Positions 61,260-64,000 of a DNA stretch of 64,000 nucleotides are shown here, in pieces. The notes beneath the pieces were generated by a model. The model searched no databases. It was not told the origin of the DNA and saw nothing but the letters and a program-made list of their open reading frames with translations. The stretch covers positions 111,001 to 175,000 of the forward strand of contig JAODUO010000624.1 in NCBI GenBank assembly GCA_025642075.2, read 5' to 3'. A program made the position numbers and the translations under genes. Position 1 is the first letter of the stretch, and each line of letters begins with the position of its first letter. The stretch comes from Ridgeia piscesae. Lineage: Eukaryota > Annelida > Polychaeta > Sabellida > Siboglinidae.

Positions 61260-61439
61260 AATACTAATATAACGCCGGTCCGGCATTTGAAACAATACGG
61301 AGACGAGGTCTTATGTCCTTACGACCAGCGGTCGGCAGACGGCACAGCTCGGCTGGAGTACATGACGGCAGTCGATGGGCTGTTGCGTTGTTGCGCCTGA
61401 ACCAAGTCAACGATATGACTGGTGCAATCAACTAGAGTA

Positions 61440-61860
61440 GCGTCAGCCCACCCATGAAACAATACACCCGGGACAGTCGATTCCCACCGGGATCAGCAAG
61501 ACAGTCTGGGATCCATTCACAAAAAGGACATCAGCAAGGTCGAGTCAGTACTCAAATTCAGAGACGAGCAGCCAGGTCCAGTCCTGGAAATAAACTAAGA
61601 GGAAGACCGCCGGCATCGCGATGTTTTTCAACATCTCCAGTGGCCTAATAAACATCTCCAGCCTGACTGAACCTGACACCATCGACGAGATGACCTATAG
61701 GCGTCACAGCGAGACATTCTAAGTACCATCTTCCAGAACAGACTACGGTAAATTATCTTTCTTCCCCAAGACCATTTCACACTAAACCGGATTTCCAGAT
61801 ACAGCAGCGTCAGCGGCTTACAAACGAGGGCTGTTGCCCATTTCTATTCTAGGTAAGCCA
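61440..61860 (+). mobile_element. decayed LINE ORF2 C-terminal fragment
   Basis: In three shifting plus-strand frames the region reads VWDPFTK, KDISKVE, QIQRRAARSSPGN and FQHLQWP. These are the ordered tail motifs of jockey/CR1/RTE-like reverse transcriptase ORFs (VWDPxTxKDIxKLExxQRRAARF ... LQxLxWPxL). At least two frameshifts and several stops show it is dead. Confidence 0.6.
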
Positions 61861-64000
61861 CAATTACCACCACATTCCTCACTCATACCCTATTCAGCTG
61901 CAAATTATCGTCGCTTGCTTATCTCCTGACTCCGAAGCGCACCCTCTGCAATACAGCAGCGATCTTCAAAATGTTGAACTTTGTTGTTCGGTCCTAGGAA
62001 TCATAACAAGAAGGGTCATTGCCGTCGCACCAGTATCATATTTAGATCTTTAAACTTTCTCATGACCACTTAAGTTCTACTATCGCAAACTACGGCGCCA
62101 AACACGCACCGCCCGAAGAACGTCTCACCGCTACATTTGTACACGAAAAAGCGTGAGTAGCAGTTATGCAATTATCTTTATGTCTTTACGTGCATCCCCA
62201 ATTGGTTATTCAGAGACCAGTGGTCCAGGAACGCGAATAAACTAGAAAGAGGTGAGTGGACCTCACCATCGGAGGGTAGACCCCAATGCACCGTCAGTGC
62301 ATCCACGTTATTGTAAGAGGAAAATAAGTAAAGGTATGTCCTTATACAGGACAGCCTCCAGTCGTCAGGACTACTCAGAATGCTCTACAGTGGACTCACT
62401 GGTTGACCTGTTCAATCGAACACCATTCCGACGTCTCCGGGAAGAATTCAGCCACGTTGTAATTAACGCTCATAGTGTACTCATACATAGATTAAGAGAA
62501 TATCTTATCCGAGTATCCTTTTTCATGCTGCCGCTTACGTGAAATCTCATCGACAACTCGGCACATTGATATTGGTCACGTGACATGGCAGAGATCGCAG
62601 TCGAGTAGACACGTATCTTACCGAATTCCGCCAAACGTTGTTTCGATCACGTCAGACATTTAGCGAAGACAAAACGACGACACAGACAAGGCTATTATTC
62701 TCCGCAGGCGTCAAATAAAGCCACTTTGTCGTCGTCGCATTCAGACACAAGTGGTCGTCGTATAATAGTGAACGACGCGTGTAAATTAGGCATTCAGCTT
62801 GTTTGCCTGTTATCGCTCCCGGACGCGTCTTCTTGCGCCCGGCGCCGAAATTGCTGTCGGCAGACGCCTGTAATTCATTTTATACCTCGAGTAATATGAG
62901 CACTCTCGTCGAGATTTCCTCCTAATTTCATTTCCGACTCCTGCTGGATTACGACAACGCCGAGCCGACCGCCGCCGTAACGATTGGCCTCATACGCCAG
63001 CAATCACACCTGTAGGCGCCGAGATCGGCTCGCCGCTTCTGTGATCACCCGGGAACAATGTCGATGGACGGCGACTTTGTAACATGCGCCCGGATGATGG
63101 ATTGTGTCGCCCCAAAGGCCTCCAGTGCTCGTTGGCGCTGCGTGATTTCGTTGCGAATGAAAATGGTAACGTAAAACTGACCTACGGGCATCTCTCCACA
63201 GAGCTTTCATGTGCGCTGCATGTTTGCTTTGTCTTGCCGTGATCCTTGTATATCCTCTGACGTAAGAAATCCTCTCTTGTGTCCGACATAAATGTGTATA
63301 ATAGTAACAACTACAGAGCCTCGAGTGCGACTATCTTCCTTACATTTAATGGAGGTATTTGGTGACATGTCTTGCACGTCTGTGATGGTGTGACGCCTCA
63401 GCTTATTTTGGTTTGGACCTTGCGGACTTCTACCGGTTGACACATGCAGATAGGATGTCACAACAGTTTCCGGTTTACACTGACAATGGTGATCGAACCA
63501 ATCGGCAGACATAGACGAATGCCATACAAGAGCAAATAAGATTGCGGAATGGACGGGGATGTTCTAAAAGCATGACTTGGAAAGAGCCTTGAGCAGAGAG
63601 AATTGGTGACGGTTGTGCACCCGAGAGAGGAGTTGAACATCGGGTTTCGTGAGCATGACATCAAAAATGAAATTGAGTGGATTTTGGCGTAAAATATTGT
63701 GTTCAGGCCCACTACAGAAATAGCAATGTCCGTTTAAACGCGGGAGAAACTGCTGATCGTTTGGCTTCAAGAAGAAGTGGCGAAAGAAACGCACTTGTTT
63801 AACTTTTCAACAAAGCGTGGGACGAAGAAAGGGTTCTGTGGCTTGGAAGAAGGGGTAATGGCTACCAAACAGGAGAAATTACAGAGTGCGACAACTCGAG
63901 GTATATCAGTCTTCCGTCTGTACTTTTGCCAATGAATTCTACACAGAATCAAGAAAGAACTTGAATGAAAATTCTGGGAGAAGCAAGATATCTGCCCATG
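61861..64000. other. unassigned right end
   Basis: CpG-containing DNA at 62590-63130, then a region (63207-63952) with several overlapping minus-strand open frames that I cannot assign. ATG-donor pairs such as 62642-62679 exist, but their phase (2) does not match PKA exon 2. Confidence 0.5.

Noticed and set aside
62642..62679. ATG exon reading MSDVIETTFGGI with donor GTAAGATA
   Set aside because: Ends in phase 2, so it cannot join PKA exon 2, and no other gene is available to receive it.
63207..63952. Overlapping minus-strand frames that might be a transposon ORF
   Set aside because: No motif of reverse transcriptase, transposase or integrase could be read; left unassigned.

Overview
This window is animal genomic DNA, most likely lophotrochozoan and probably molluscan. 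The evidence is short GT–AG exons separated by AT-rich introns, very long pure microsatellites, non-LTR retrotransposon and hAT remnants, and a cAMP-dependent protein kinase (PKA) catalytic subunit gene with cassette exons of the kind I recall from Aplysia neurons. Nothing bacterial or viral is supported.

The left 24 kb (positions 8-24349, minus strand) holds most of a PKA catalytic subunit gene. Eight constitutive exon positions can be placed to the base with canonical splice sites and consistent phases. They add up to 762 nt (254 codons) for any one isoform, from the myristoylated MGN start to residue 254. The last two exons (about residues 255-350) lie beyond position 1. Residue numbering coincides with the conventional mammalian PKA numbering from about residue 15 on. 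Two exon positions are multiplied. Exon 4 (helix C) is present twice, at 17531-17629 and 17304-17402. Exon 6 (helix E plus the catalytic loop) is present three times, at 14398-14524, 14117-14243 and 13846-13972. All copies keep the catalytic residues, open frames and splice sites, so they look like mutually exclusive cassettes giving up to 2 x 3 kinase cores. A 6-nt microexon candidate sits in intron 1 (22508-22513).

From 24.4 to 55.6 kb there is no confident gene on either strand. The region is dominated by simple repeats: ACGC tracts, a 572-bp CT tract, a 32-bp minisatellite, a pure 1,051-bp AC tract, long AT tracts, a TGAAC array seeded at an inserted element tail, a TGGGA array and a GAAC array of about 850 bp. 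A decayed LINE fragment (29392-29721) and a tRNA-like SINE head (42811-42867) are present.

At 55633-55753 on the minus strand there is a 40-codon ATG exon with a GTGAGT donor, a CCAAT box and a CRE-like site upstream. Its phase (1) matches PKA exon 2 exactly. I infer that it is a distal alternative first exon of the same PKA gene, 31 kb upstream of the MGN exon, which would make 24-55 kb one long isoform-specific intron. The right end (56-64 kb) holds a purine-rich tract, a hAT-type non-autonomous element (57841-58323), AT microsatellites and another LINE remnant (61440-61860).
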